The notes under the pieces: generated by a model
Told to the model about the DNA's origin: nothing
Databases searched by the model: none
The model's input: the letters and a program-made list of their open reading frames with translations, nothing else
In this document: positions 34,440-41,354 of the stretch, piece by piece
Position numbering within the stretch: the stretch's first letter is position 1
Layout: every line of letters starts with the position of its first letter
DNA from: Actinomycetes bacterium
GTDB taxonomy: Bacteria > Actinomycetota > Acidimicrobiia > Acidimicrobiales > Aldehydirespiratoraceae
Direction of reading: 5' to 3'
NCBI GenBank assembly: GCA_024276495.1
Contig: JAJRXC010000091.1
Location: 17,618 to 81,617, forward strand
DNA: 64,000 nt
Position numbers and translations under genes: made by a program

Positions 34440-35828
34440 TCACGACATCGACACGGGGTGGCCGCGGGACCGGAGCCGAGCCGCGAGCGGTGCGCCCAGG
34501 GCACTGAGCACGATCAGCAACACCATCACCGAGCGGATCCCATCGGCGACGGAGGACGCCCCGCTCAACAACGCGATCACGATCGCGGCCGACATCGTCT
34601 GACCGATGTCCTGGATGATCCGATTCATGGCCCCGCCGATACCGAGTCGTTCGCCGGCGACGTTCGCGAGGGCCGCGGACTGGCAGGCGGCATGGGCGAG
34701 GCCGACTCCCACGCCGTAGAGAACGGTGAACGGCACCCACAGTTGGAGGATCCGGGGCTCGTCGCCGACGCCGAGGAACATCCAGATTCCCGCCGTTGCC
34801 ATCAGCAGCGAGCCGGGAAGGATCACCGTGCGGTGGCCGCGACGGTCGGCGATGCGGCCGGCGACGATCGACATCGGCCCCGCCACCGCCGGGATCATCC
34901 CGACCGCGAGGCCCGAACGGAGCAGCGAGTATCCCCACCCCTGGTTCATGAGCTGCACGAAGGCGAGGAAGGTGCCGGCGAAGCTTCCCGCCACGAGGAA
35001 CGACAGGGCGCTTCCGAGCCGAAAGTCGTGATCGTGAAACAACGGAAGATGCAGGATCGGTTCGGGATGTCCGGCCGATCGACGAACGAGCCACACGAGC
35101 AGGACGACCGCGACGGTCGCGGCGCCGACCGTTCGACCATCGAGATACCCCCAGTCGTCGCTTTGGACGATGCCCAGGGCGAGCGCGGCGACGCCGGTCA
35201 TGAGGAGGATCACGCCGACGAGGTCCGGGGCTCGGCGGATCCGGTCCGGATCGAGGGGCGGTCTCGGAAGCCGCGGCGCGACGAGAATGAACACGATGAC
35301 GCCCAGCGGGACGTTGGAGAAGAACGCCCATCGCCAGGTCAGATTGTCGATGAGCGCGCCCCCGACCGCGGGACCGATCGCGATCGTGACCCCTCCGATC
35401 GCCCCGAGCGCGCCGACCGCGGTGGAGCGCTTCTCGACCGGGAACTCGTCGAGGACCAGGGCCAGCGCGGCCGGCGACTCGATCGCCAGACCAGCCGCCT
35501 GCACGACCCGGGCGAAGATGAGGAGCTCGATGGTCGGCGAGACGGCGACGAGGGCACTGCCGACGAGAAAGAGTCCGAAACCGGCGAGGAACGTGTTGGC
35601 GCGCCCGAAACGGTCGGCGGCCCAGCCGGCCGGCACGAAGATCGCCGCGGTCGTGATCGAGAACGCGGTCAGGGCCCACGACACCGTGGTCGGGCCGGCG
35701 TCGAAGGTCTCCTGGATCTCCGCGAAGGCGACGAAGACGAGCGAGAAGTTGAGGGTCGACAGGGCGATCGCCCCGGCGATGAGCGCGTAGATCCTCCATG
35801 GGGATCGGGATCGTGCGTCGTCGGTCAC
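34440..35828 (-). CDS. MFS transporter, DHA2-like drug exporter
   Basis: 462 residues starting at GTG, with about 14 hydrophobic helices. GWAADRFGRANTFLAGFGLF is MFS motif A between helices 2 and 3, and GPAVGGALIDNLTWRWAFFS then NVPLG is the DHA2 motif C/helix 5-6 region. Length and topology fit EmrB/QacA-type proton-driven exporters, although somewhat short. A TAGCCA box ends six bases before the GTG. The helicase gene follows by 6 bp on the same strand and is likely co-transcribed. Substrate unknown. Confidence 0.85.
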   Translation of the reverse strand: MTDDARSRSPWRIYALIAGAIALSTLNFSLVFVAFAEIQETFDAGPTTVSWALTAFSITTAAIFVPAGWAADRFGRANTFLAGFGLFLVGSALVAVSPTIELLIFARVVQAAGLAIESPAALALVLDEFPVEKRSTAVGALGAIGGVTIAIGPAVGGALIDNLTWRWAFFSNVPLGVIVFILVAPRLPRPPLDPDRIRRAPDLVGVILLMTGVAALALGIVQSDDWGYLDGRTVGAATVAVVLLVWLVRRSAGHPEPILHLPLFHDHDFRLGSALSFLVAGSFAGTFLAFVQLMNQGWGYSLLRSGLAVGMIPAVAGPMSIVAGRIADRRGHRTVILPGSLLMATAGIWMFLGVGDEPRILQLWVPFTVLYGVGVGLAHAACQSAALANVAGERLGIGGAMNRIIQDIGQTMSAAIVIALLSGASSVADGIRSVMVLLIVLSALGAPLAARLRSRGHPVSMS

Positions 35829-35896
35829 CCCGGATGGCTACACCGGTCGGCGACGGTGGCGAAATCGAACGGTTGGTCGAATCGGGCCCGGTGGGG

Positions 35897-35902
35897 GAGA
35901 CT
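35897..35902 (+). promoter_or_regulatory. -10-like GAGACT, leaderless start of hydroxyacyl-CoA dehydrogenase
   Basis: GAGACT ends six bases before the ATG at 35909. Confidence 0.45.
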
Positions 35903-35908
35903 TGGGTC

Positions 35909-36646
35909 ATGAGCGAACGAATCGGAGTGATGGGTGCCGGGGTCATGGGGTCGGGCATCGCCCAGGTCCTCGCGATCTCCGGCCATGAGGTCATCTGCCG
36001 GGACCTGAGCGAGGAGGTCCTCGAGATGGCCCGTTCCGGTGTCGACACCGGACGTTTCGGTGTCAAAAGCGCGGTGGAGCGGGGAAAGCTGACCATCGAG
36101 GAAGCCGACGCCGCCCTCGGCCGGTTGTCGTTCACGACCGACCTCGACGCGGCGGTCGACGTCGACTTGATCATCGAGGCCATCCCGGAGGATCTCGGCC
36201 TGAAGATGCGGTTCTGGCGGGACCTCGACGCGATCGCCCCCCAGTCGACGATATTCGCCAGCAACTCCTCGGGCTTCTCGGTGGCGGCGATGGCGGCCGG
36301 GACCGAGCGTCCCGACCGGTTCATCGGCTGGCACTGGGCCTCACCGGCGCCGGTCATGAAGCTCGCCGAGATCGTTCGGGGGCCGCAGACCAGCGACTCG
36401 ACGGTCGACACCGTGGTCCGCCTCGCGGCCGCGGCGGGCAAGAACCCGGTGGTCGTGAAGGACACCGACCGATCATGGGGCTATGTCGCGAACCGTGTGT
36501 ACTTCGCCATGATGCGCGAGGCCGACCGGGTCGTGGCCGAAGGGGTGGCCGATCGTGAACAGGTCGATCAGCTGATGCGCGACTGCTTCCGCTGGCCGTC
36601 GGGCCCCTACGGCATGGTCGCCGGCGCCGGATCAGGCTGGTCCTGA
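35909..36646 (+). CDS. 3-hydroxyacyl-CoA dehydrogenase, short form
   Basis: 245 residues. RIGVMGAGVMGSGIAQVLAI is the NAD-binding Rossmann loop. DLIIEAIPEDLGLKMRFWRD, SNSSGFSVAAMA, FIGWHWASPAPVMKLAEIVR (catalytic His region) and DTDRSWGYVANRVYFAMMRE are the conserved FadB/HbdA blocks. It ends DCFRWPSGPYGMVAGAGSGW, roughly 35-40 residues short of the usual C-terminal dimerisation helices. The next gene starts 2 bp after the stop, so the end is either a natural short subfamily or a truncation. The start is chosen from the leaderless-type GAGACT box. Confidence 0.82.
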   Translation: MSERIGVMGAGVMGSGIAQVLAISGHEVICRDLSEEVLEMARSGVDTGRFGVKSAVERGKLTIEEADAALGRLSFTTDLDAAVDVDLIIEAIPEDLGLKMRFWRDLDAIAPQSTIFASNSSGFSVAAMAAGTERPDRFIGWHWASPAPVMKLAEIVRGPQTSDSTVDTVVRLAAAAGKNPVVVKDTDRSWGYVANRVYFAMMREADRVVAEGVADREQVDQLMRDCFRWPSGPYGMVAGAGSGWS

Positions 36647-36648
36647 GC

Positions 36649-36906
36649 TTGGGCTGGCTGTCGTGGATCCTGCCCGGGCTCATCGTCGGGCTCGTCGCCC
36701 GGGCGGTGGTGCCGACGGGGCACCGGTTCGGCTGCCTGGGCACGATCCTGTTGGGCATCCTCGGGTCGTTCGTCGGTGGTCTGATCGGTTCGGTGTTGTC
36801 GGGTGACGGGTTCGAGTTGAGCCCGTCCGGCTGGATCGGTTCGGCTCTCGGGGCAGTCGTCATCCTCGTCGTCCTGCGATCCCTCGATCGGTCCGAATCC
36901 CGTTGA
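36649..36906 (+). CDS. GlsB/YeaQ/YmgE family small membrane protein
   Basis: 85 residues from a TTG start, with three hydrophobic helices. WLSWILPGLIVGLVARAVVP, TILLGILGSFVGGLIGSVLS and WIGSALGAVVILVVLRSL reproduce the glycine-rich transglycosylase-associated (GlsB/YeaQ) family. The role is stress-related but undefined. It begins 2 bp after the 3-hydroxyacyl-CoA dehydrogenase stop, so it is probably read from the same transcript. A GTG or ATG alternative is not available without losing the first helix. Confidence 0.82.
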   Translation: MGWLSWILPGLIVGLVARAVVPTGHRFGCLGTILLGILGSFVGGLIGSVLSGDGFELSPSGWIGSALGAVVILVVLRSLDRSESR

Positions 36907-36942
36907 CGGGAACCATCTCGGGTGGTCCGGCGTTGACCGACC

Positions 36943-37572
36943 ATGCGTTCGTTCCTTTCCCGAAACCTGAAGTTGCTCATCCCGATCGGTGTGGTGCTGA
37001 CGGCGGCCGCCGTCTACCTCGCGTTCTTCGTCTTCGGGATCCAGACCCTCGTGATCGACGACAAGGTCGACGAGGCCGGCCCGGTCTTCGACTCCGGTGC
37101 AGCCGCCGAGGTGCGCGACGACCTGCCCGCGGCACCGGTGGGGACCGACGACCCGCCCGCGGCACCGGCGGTGAGCGAGGAAGCTCCCGCGGCACCGGCA
37201 GCGAGCGAGGAAGCTCCCGCGGCGACGGTGCCTGAGGTGCGCACACTCGTCTCGGGCACCTTCGTCGATCGGAGCCATCCCGCCACGGGAACGGCTGCCG
37301 TCCTGGGTGATGGCACCGGTCAGCGGTTCCTCCGGTTCGAAGACTTCGCCACCGACAACGGCCCGGACCTGAACGTCTACCTGTCGGCCGCACCGGCGGA
37401 CGCGGATGCCGGGGAGTTCGACGACGACTTCGTCGACCTCGGGGATCTCGTGGGCAACATCGGGAACCAGAACTACGAGATACCGGCCGATGTCGACCTG
37501 GAACGCTACTCCACGGTCGTGATCTGGTGCGTGCGATTCGGCGTGGCCTTCGGTGCCGCCGACCTGACGTGA
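36943..37572 (+). CDS. DM13 domain membrane-anchored protein
   Basis: 209 residues. A single N-terminal helix (LLIPIGVVLTAAAVYLAFFV) anchors an outward linker with Ala/Pro/Glu-rich near-repeats (SEEAPAAPA twice) at about residues 60-90. The rest is a DM13 domain: GTFVDRSHPATGTAAV, RFLRFEDFATDNGPDLNVYL, VGNIGNQNYEIPADVDLERY and VVIWCVRFGVAFGAADL are the defining blocks, including the conserved single Cys. DM13 is thought to be a redox or electron-transfer module, without firm proof. It lies 36 bp after the YeaQ gene. Confidence 0.88.
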   Translation: MRSFLSRNLKLLIPIGVVLTAAAVYLAFFVFGIQTLVIDDKVDEAGPVFDSGAAAEVRDDLPAAPVGTDDPPAAPAVSEEAPAAPAASEEAPAATVPEVRTLVSGTFVDRSHPATGTAAVLGDGTGQRFLRFEDFATDNGPDLNVYLSAAPADADAGEFDDDFVDLGDLVGNIGNQNYEIPADVDLERYSTVVIWCVRFGVAFGAADLT

Positions 37573-37582
37573 CCGAAGGGGC

Positions 37583-37588
37583 TACCGT
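37583..37588 (+). promoter_or_regulatory. -10-like TACCGT, leaderless start of AlkD-like gene
   Basis: TACCGT ends six bases before the ATG at 37595, in the 22-bp gap after the DM13 gene. Confidence 0.45.
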
Positions 37589-37594
37589 CGGGTC

Positions 37595-38284
37595 ATGGAA
37601 CTCGACGAGGTGATGACGGCGCTCAAGGCCGAGGGAACCGAGCAGAACCGCACCGCCTACGCCCGCCACGGCGCGCACGAGCCGATGTTCGGGGTCAGCC
37701 ATGCCGCCCTGGCCGCGCTCGAACGCACGATCAAGACCGATCACGAGCTCGGCCTTGCCCTGTGGGCCACCGGCAATCACGACGCCCGGATGCTGGCCGC
37801 GAAGGTGGTCGACTCCGACCGGTTCACCGCGAAGCTCGCCGACTCGTGGGTGCGTGACGCCGACAACCATCTCGTGGCCGGCGCGGTGGCCGACGTGGTC
37901 GCTCGGTCGCCGGTGGCCCGATCACGTTCCGACGCGTGGCGTGACCGACTGGGGGAGTGGCCGGCGAGCGCCGGTTGGGGAATCGTCGCCCGGACCTGCG
38001 AGATCGAAGACGAGTGGACCATCGCGGAGCTTCGCGCCCTGCTCCGCCAGATCGAACAGGAGATCCACGACCGTCCCAATCGGGTCCGCCACGAGATGAA
38101 CATGGCGGTCATCGCGATCGCGCTGCGAAACGCGGCGCTCCAGCGTCAGGCGATGTCGGCAGCCCGCAGGATCGGCACGGTCGACGTCGACCACGGGGAG
38201 ACGAACTGCACGACCCCCGACGCGGTGGAGTACATCGACAAGACGGTGGGCTACCGGCATCGACGGGCGGTCAGATCCGGCTGA
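37595..38284 (+). CDS. DNA alkylation repair protein, AlkD-like
   Basis: 229 all-helical residues of HEAT-like repeats. GVSHAALAALERTIKTDHEL, ATGNHDARMLAAKVVDSDRF and the later SDAWRDRLGEWPASAGWGIV follow the AlkD superfamily, whose members bind and excise N3- and N7-alkylpurines without base flipping. RVRHEMNMAVIAIALRNAAL near the C-terminus is a conserved segment of the family. Its 3' end overlaps the convergent AlkA-like glycosylase by 14 bp. Catalytic competence cannot be judged without an alignment. Confidence 0.82.
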   Translation: MELDEVMTALKAEGTEQNRTAYARHGAHEPMFGVSHAALAALERTIKTDHELGLALWATGNHDARMLAAKVVDSDRFTAKLADSWVRDADNHLVAGAVADVVARSPVARSRSDAWRDRLGEWPASAGWGIVARTCEIEDEWTIAELRALLRQIEQEIHDRPNRVRHEMNMAVIAIALRNAALQRQAMSAARRIGTVDVDHGETNCTTPDAVEYIDKTVGYRHRRAVRSG

Positions 38285-39167
38285 TGTCGTAGCGGAACGG
38301 GTCCGGCCGGTGGCGGGCGGGTCCGCGTCCGGCCGCCTTGACGAGTCGAACGACTCGCTGGCGATGGCCGGCGTACGGCTCCAGCGCATCGAGCATCTCG
38401 TCGTCGCCGCCCTCGATCCCGGTCAGGGCATGGGTGATGAAGCGGGGCATGTGGAGGTCACCGACGGGGACGGCGTCGGCGTCGCCGCCGGCGACGGCGG
38501 TGGTCAGCCCGGCGCTCCAGGGTCCGATCCCGGGGAGTCGTCGAAGCCAGGCGTCGGCGGTCGGGCCGGGGACCTCGGCGAGGCGTTCCAGACGGTCGGC
38601 GTGGGTGGCGGCGATTCGAAGCACACGGGCTCGGCTGCGTTCGATCCCCATCCGGTGGAGCTCGTGGTCGCTCAGTCGCAGGATCGCGGCCGGGGTCGGG
38701 AACGGGTTCGCGGGGCCGACCGGGGTCGGCGTTCCGTGGTGGCGTGACAGCTTCTCACGGCTGGCCGACGCATCGGCGCGCACCACCCGTTGGCCGATGA
38801 CGCTCGTGGCCAGGGCCTCGTACCAGCGGCCGGTCGCCCCGATGCGAACCGCGTCGAACCGGTCGACGAGTCGGCGAAGCAGCCGATGCTCGGGCCGGAA
38901 TCCGTCGGGGTCGTCGTCCGCGCCGAGCAGGGCAGGGAGCCGGCTGAACGCCCAGTCGGTCCCGGGGCCCCAGCCGTCGGCTCGAACCATGCCGTCGCGG
39001 GAACGGAACGCGACGGTCGCGGCGCCGTGGGGTGTCTCGGTGCTCCACCAGTAGACGCCGGCTCGGCGGCGGATGGTCTTGGCCCCCATCACCGCGAACT
39101 CGATGTCGAGACGATGACCGGGCCGGTAGGTCATCGACGCGCTCGGTTCGGGGGCTGGTGGGCTCAC
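38271..39167 (-). CDS. DNA-3-methyladenine glycosylase, AlkA-like (HhH-GPD)
   Basis: 298 residues from a GTG. After an N-terminal beta-rich domain, ALATSVIGQRVVRADASASR begins the HhH-GPD fold. WLRRLPGIGPWSAGLTTAVA is the helix-hairpin-helix, and DAVPVGDLHMPRFITHAL carries the catalytic Asp in the PxGD position. It would remove alkylated purines to start base excision repair. A CATGAT box ends six bases before the GTG, suggesting a leaderless transcript. It is tail-to-tail with the AlkD-like gene, a striking pairing of two unrelated alkylation-repair folds. Confidence 0.87.
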   Translation of the reverse strand: MSPPAPEPSASMTYRPGHRLDIEFAVMGAKTIRRRAGVYWWSTETPHGAATVAFRSRDGMVRADGWGPGTDWAFSRLPALLGADDDPDGFRPEHRLLRRLVDRFDAVRIGATGRWYEALATSVIGQRVVRADASASREKLSRHHGTPTPVGPANPFPTPAAILRLSDHELHRMGIERSRARVLRIAATHADRLERLAEVPGPTADAWLRRLPGIGPWSAGLTTAVAGGDADAVPVGDLHMPRFITHALTGIEGGDDEMLDALEPYAGHRQRVVRLVKAAGRGPARHRPDPFRYDISRI

Positions 39168-39213
39168 CTGATCATCATGGCCGGGACCGCGGCGGTCCGG
39201 GGGTGGGAATCGG

Positions 39214-39609
39214 TCATGGGGTCGGGAAGAACGCGCGATCGGCGAAGAGCTCGTCGGTGTAGTCGAGAATCTCCCGATCGGTGGGGTCGTCGAGACCCCA
39301 TTGCTCGGCGGCGTCGGCGATGGCCCCGCGGGTCACCGGGCCCCAGGTTCCGTCGACATCGGTGGTGACATCGAGAAAACCCGCCAGGGCGAGTTGGAAC
39401 TGGAGACGAACGAGCTCCTCGTCGGTCAGTTCTGCTTCGACGGTCTCGGCATCGATCGTCAACTCGACATGGTCCTCGGCCGACTCGGCGACCACGGCGC
39501 CGTTCTCCCCGAACGCCTCGCTGAGGGTCGGCGCGGCGAGCTTCGTCATGCCCCAGAGGGCGACCAGAAGAAGACCGAGGAGAGCGAAACCTTGGATGTG
39601 AGTGCGCAT
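39214..39609 (-). CDS. Membrane-anchored protein with peptidoglycan-binding-like domain
   Basis: 131 residues from MRTHIQGFALLGLLLVALWG, a single N-terminal helix or signal anchor. LTDEELVRLQFQLALAGFLD, then VDGTWGPVTRGAIADAAEQW, has the L-Q-x-x-L-x-x-x-G-F and D-G-x-x-G-P-x-T-x-x-A spacing of a PG_binding_1 domain. The middle segment is acidic. GCGAGG lies about eight bases before the ATG. A 6-bp inverted repeat flanks the ribosome-binding region, and a TACACT box at 39698-39703 (minus strand) would give a leader of roughly 80 bases. A cell-wall role is inferred. Confidence 0.6.
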   Translation of the reverse strand: MRTHIQGFALLGLLLVALWGMTKLAAPTLSEAFGENGAVVAESAEDHVELTIDAETVEAELTDEELVRLQFQLALAGFLDVTTDVDGTWGPVTRGAIADAAEQWGLDDPTDREILDYTDELFADRAFFPTP

Positions 39610-39612
39610 GGG

Positions 39613-39641
39613 GGATGCCTCGCAAAAAGAGAGTCGCATCC
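39613..39641 (-). promoter_or_regulatory. Inverted repeat enclosing ribosome-binding region
   Basis: GGATGC and GCATCC at the two ends of a 29-base stretch can pair in the mRNA of the peptidoglycan-binding-like gene, with the GCGAGG motif inside or beside the stem. It could modulate initiation; a 6-bp stem is weak evidence. Confidence 0.25.
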
Positions 39642-39720
39642 AAGACGGCCGCGAACACATCAAGGTTCCCGATCGTCACCAACCTGCAACGTTGCGCAGT
39701 GTACTGAAACAGGTACGGCC

Positions 39721-40815
39721 TCAGGGTCGGGGGTCGCGCGTCGCCACGGCGGCCCCGAGACCGCCACCCACCACCGGCGCGAGGTCGAGCGTGCCGAGCA
39801 CGCCGTTCGGCGCGGCGACCAACGCCGGGATCACGTTGACCAGTCGGGCTGCGGCCGTCGCGTTTCCGCCGTCGGCGGGATTGTCCGAACCGTCGGTGGC
39901 GTGGATCGACATCTCGATCCGCGGGCGACCCTCGATGATCAGACGATGCTCACCGGCTCTCCCGTCGACCGGGGCTCGCCACTCGGGTGCCACCCCCGGG
40001 GCGATCCGGGTGATGTGCTCGATCACGAGACGGGGTTCGCCGGCGACGATTCCGGCGAGCTCGAAACGAAAAGCGCCCTGGGTTCCTCGCTCGAAGCGAC
40101 CCTGGACCGTGTCGACCGCCTCGGTGAGCTCCCGCCGTTCGATCGATTCGGTGATGTCGTCGAGCTCGACCCCGAGCCCTTCGGCGAGGGTGTGCAACAT
40201 CGGACCCCAGATCATCGTGGGCACGGTGGGGATCAGCATCGGTGGCACGTCGTCGAGCGGCTTCCCGAAACCGATCACGTCCCGCACGATCTCGGGGGCG
40301 TCGTACGTCGAGTAGTCGAAGAGCTCCTGCATCCGGATCTCGTCGATGCGGCCGCTGACCCCGCTGATGAGCAGGGGCAAGATGTCGTGCATCCAGCCGG
40401 GATCGATTCCGGACACGTAGAAGCTGGTCGAGCCCTCGCGGCAGGCCGCCTCGACCTTCTCACGCAGGCGCCGGTTGGCGGTGGCCGGATGGAGAAGCCC
40501 GAAGATCGATGGAGTGACGACGTGCGCGCCGCCTCGCAGGCACCGCACGATGTCGGCCAACGCCTCGTCGGGTCGGGTGTCACCGGTCGCCGCGTAGACG
40601 ACCGCTCCCGGGGCCCGGGCGAGGACCGCATCGACATCGTCGGTGGCGGCCACGCCGGTTGGCGCCACGTCGGCGAGCTCTCCCGCGTCGCGGCCGACCT
40701 TCGCACGGTCGTGAACCACCACGTCGACGAGATCGAGCGCCCGGTGGGCGAGAACGGAACGGATCGCGGTGCGGCCGATGTTGCCGGTACCCCAGACCGC
40801 GACCGGGATGTTCAC
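39721..40815 (-). CDS. DapB-like NAD(P)-dependent reductase
   Basis: 364 residues from a GTG that overlaps the flavodoxin stop (GTGA). IPVAVWGTGNIGRTAIRSVL is a Rossmann nucleotide-binding loop. DVAPTGVAATDDVDAVLARA, PGAVVYAATGD and GAHVVTPSIFGLLHP follow the dihydrodipicolinate-reductase N-terminal fold. The long C-terminal part is that of the larger amine/diaminopentanoate-dehydrogenase-like group, frequent in actinobacteria beside lipid genes. The substrate is unknown. Coupling to a flavodoxin suggests a redox pair. Confidence 0.8.
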   Translation of the reverse strand: MNIPVAVWGTGNIGRTAIRSVLAHRALDLVDVVVHDRAKVGRDAGELADVAPTGVAATDDVDAVLARAPGAVVYAATGDTRPDEALADIVRCLRGGAHVVTPSIFGLLHPATANRRLREKVEAACREGSTSFYVSGIDPGWMHDILPLLISGVSGRIDEIRMQELFDYSTYDAPEIVRDVIGFGKPLDDVPPMLIPTVPTMIWGPMLHTLAEGLGVELDDITESIERRELTEAVDTVQGRFERGTQGAFRFELAGIVAGEPRLVIEHITRIAPGVAPEWRAPVDGRAGEHRLIIEGRPRIEMSIHATDGSDNPADGGNATAAARLVNVIPALVAAPNGVLGTLDLAPVVGGGLGAAVATRDPRP

Positions 40816-41270
40816 GCGTCGGCGTCGGCTTGGGCGTTGACGCCGAGCCGGGCCTGGGCCTCGTCGAGCGCGGCGATCGTGAACGCGGCGATGCCTTCGG
40901 GAAGCCGGGAGCGTTTGAAGAGGTTGCCGCCGATCCAGTCGCCCCCGCGGAGCTTGACGACGTCGGCCAGGCCGTCGAGGACCTTTCCGGCATGGATGGC
41001 GTAGGTGAGAAAGCCCGCGGTGGGCTTTCCCCAGATGCCGGGGAGATCGAGGAGGCGACCCGCGTCGCCCGGTCGGTGACCGGCGATGACGATGCCATCG
41101 GTCCAGGTGCCCACGAAAACGAGGTCGGCCTCCTTCAAGAAGTCGAGGTTGACCTTGCGGGTGGGCCACACGCCGACCTCATGGCCCAGCTCCTGGGCGG
41201 CCGCAGCGATCATCTCGGCGGCACGGGCGGTGTTGCCGGTTCGGCTTTCGTAGACGACGGCGACCTTCAC
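40812..41270 (-). CDS. Flavodoxin family protein
   Basis: 152 residues from a GTG preceded by AGGAG with six-base spacing. MKVAVVYESRTGNTARAAEM is the FMN phosphate-binding loop (S-R-T-G-N-T), and DLVFVGTWTDG is the second FMN loop. GKPTAGFLTYAIHAGKVLDG completes the core. It would act as a soluble one-electron carrier. It is translated in tandem with the DapB-like reductase, overlapping by 4 bp, so the reductase may exchange electrons with it, although such reductases normally use NAD(P)H. Confidence 0.87.
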   Translation of the reverse strand: MKVAVVYESRTGNTARAAEMIAAAAQELGHEVGVWPTRKVNLDFLKEADLVFVGTWTDGIVIAGHRPGDAGRLLDLPGIWGKPTAGFLTYAIHAGKVLDGLADVVKLRGGDWIGGNLFKRSRLPEGIAAFTIAALDEAQARLGVNAQADADA

Positions 41271-41354
41271 GGGGAACTCCTGGGAAACGGGACTGAGGAC
41301 CGGGTACCGGTGCGGTGATCCTTGCAGCTTCGCGCCGCGTTCGCACGGTCCGGC

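Noticed and set aside
31539..36465. Long plus- and minus-strand frames (for example 32784-35912) across the helicase and MFS genes
   Set aside because: They are shadow frames rich in Arg, Asp, Gly and Glu, with no domain, fully covered by genes with clear motifs.
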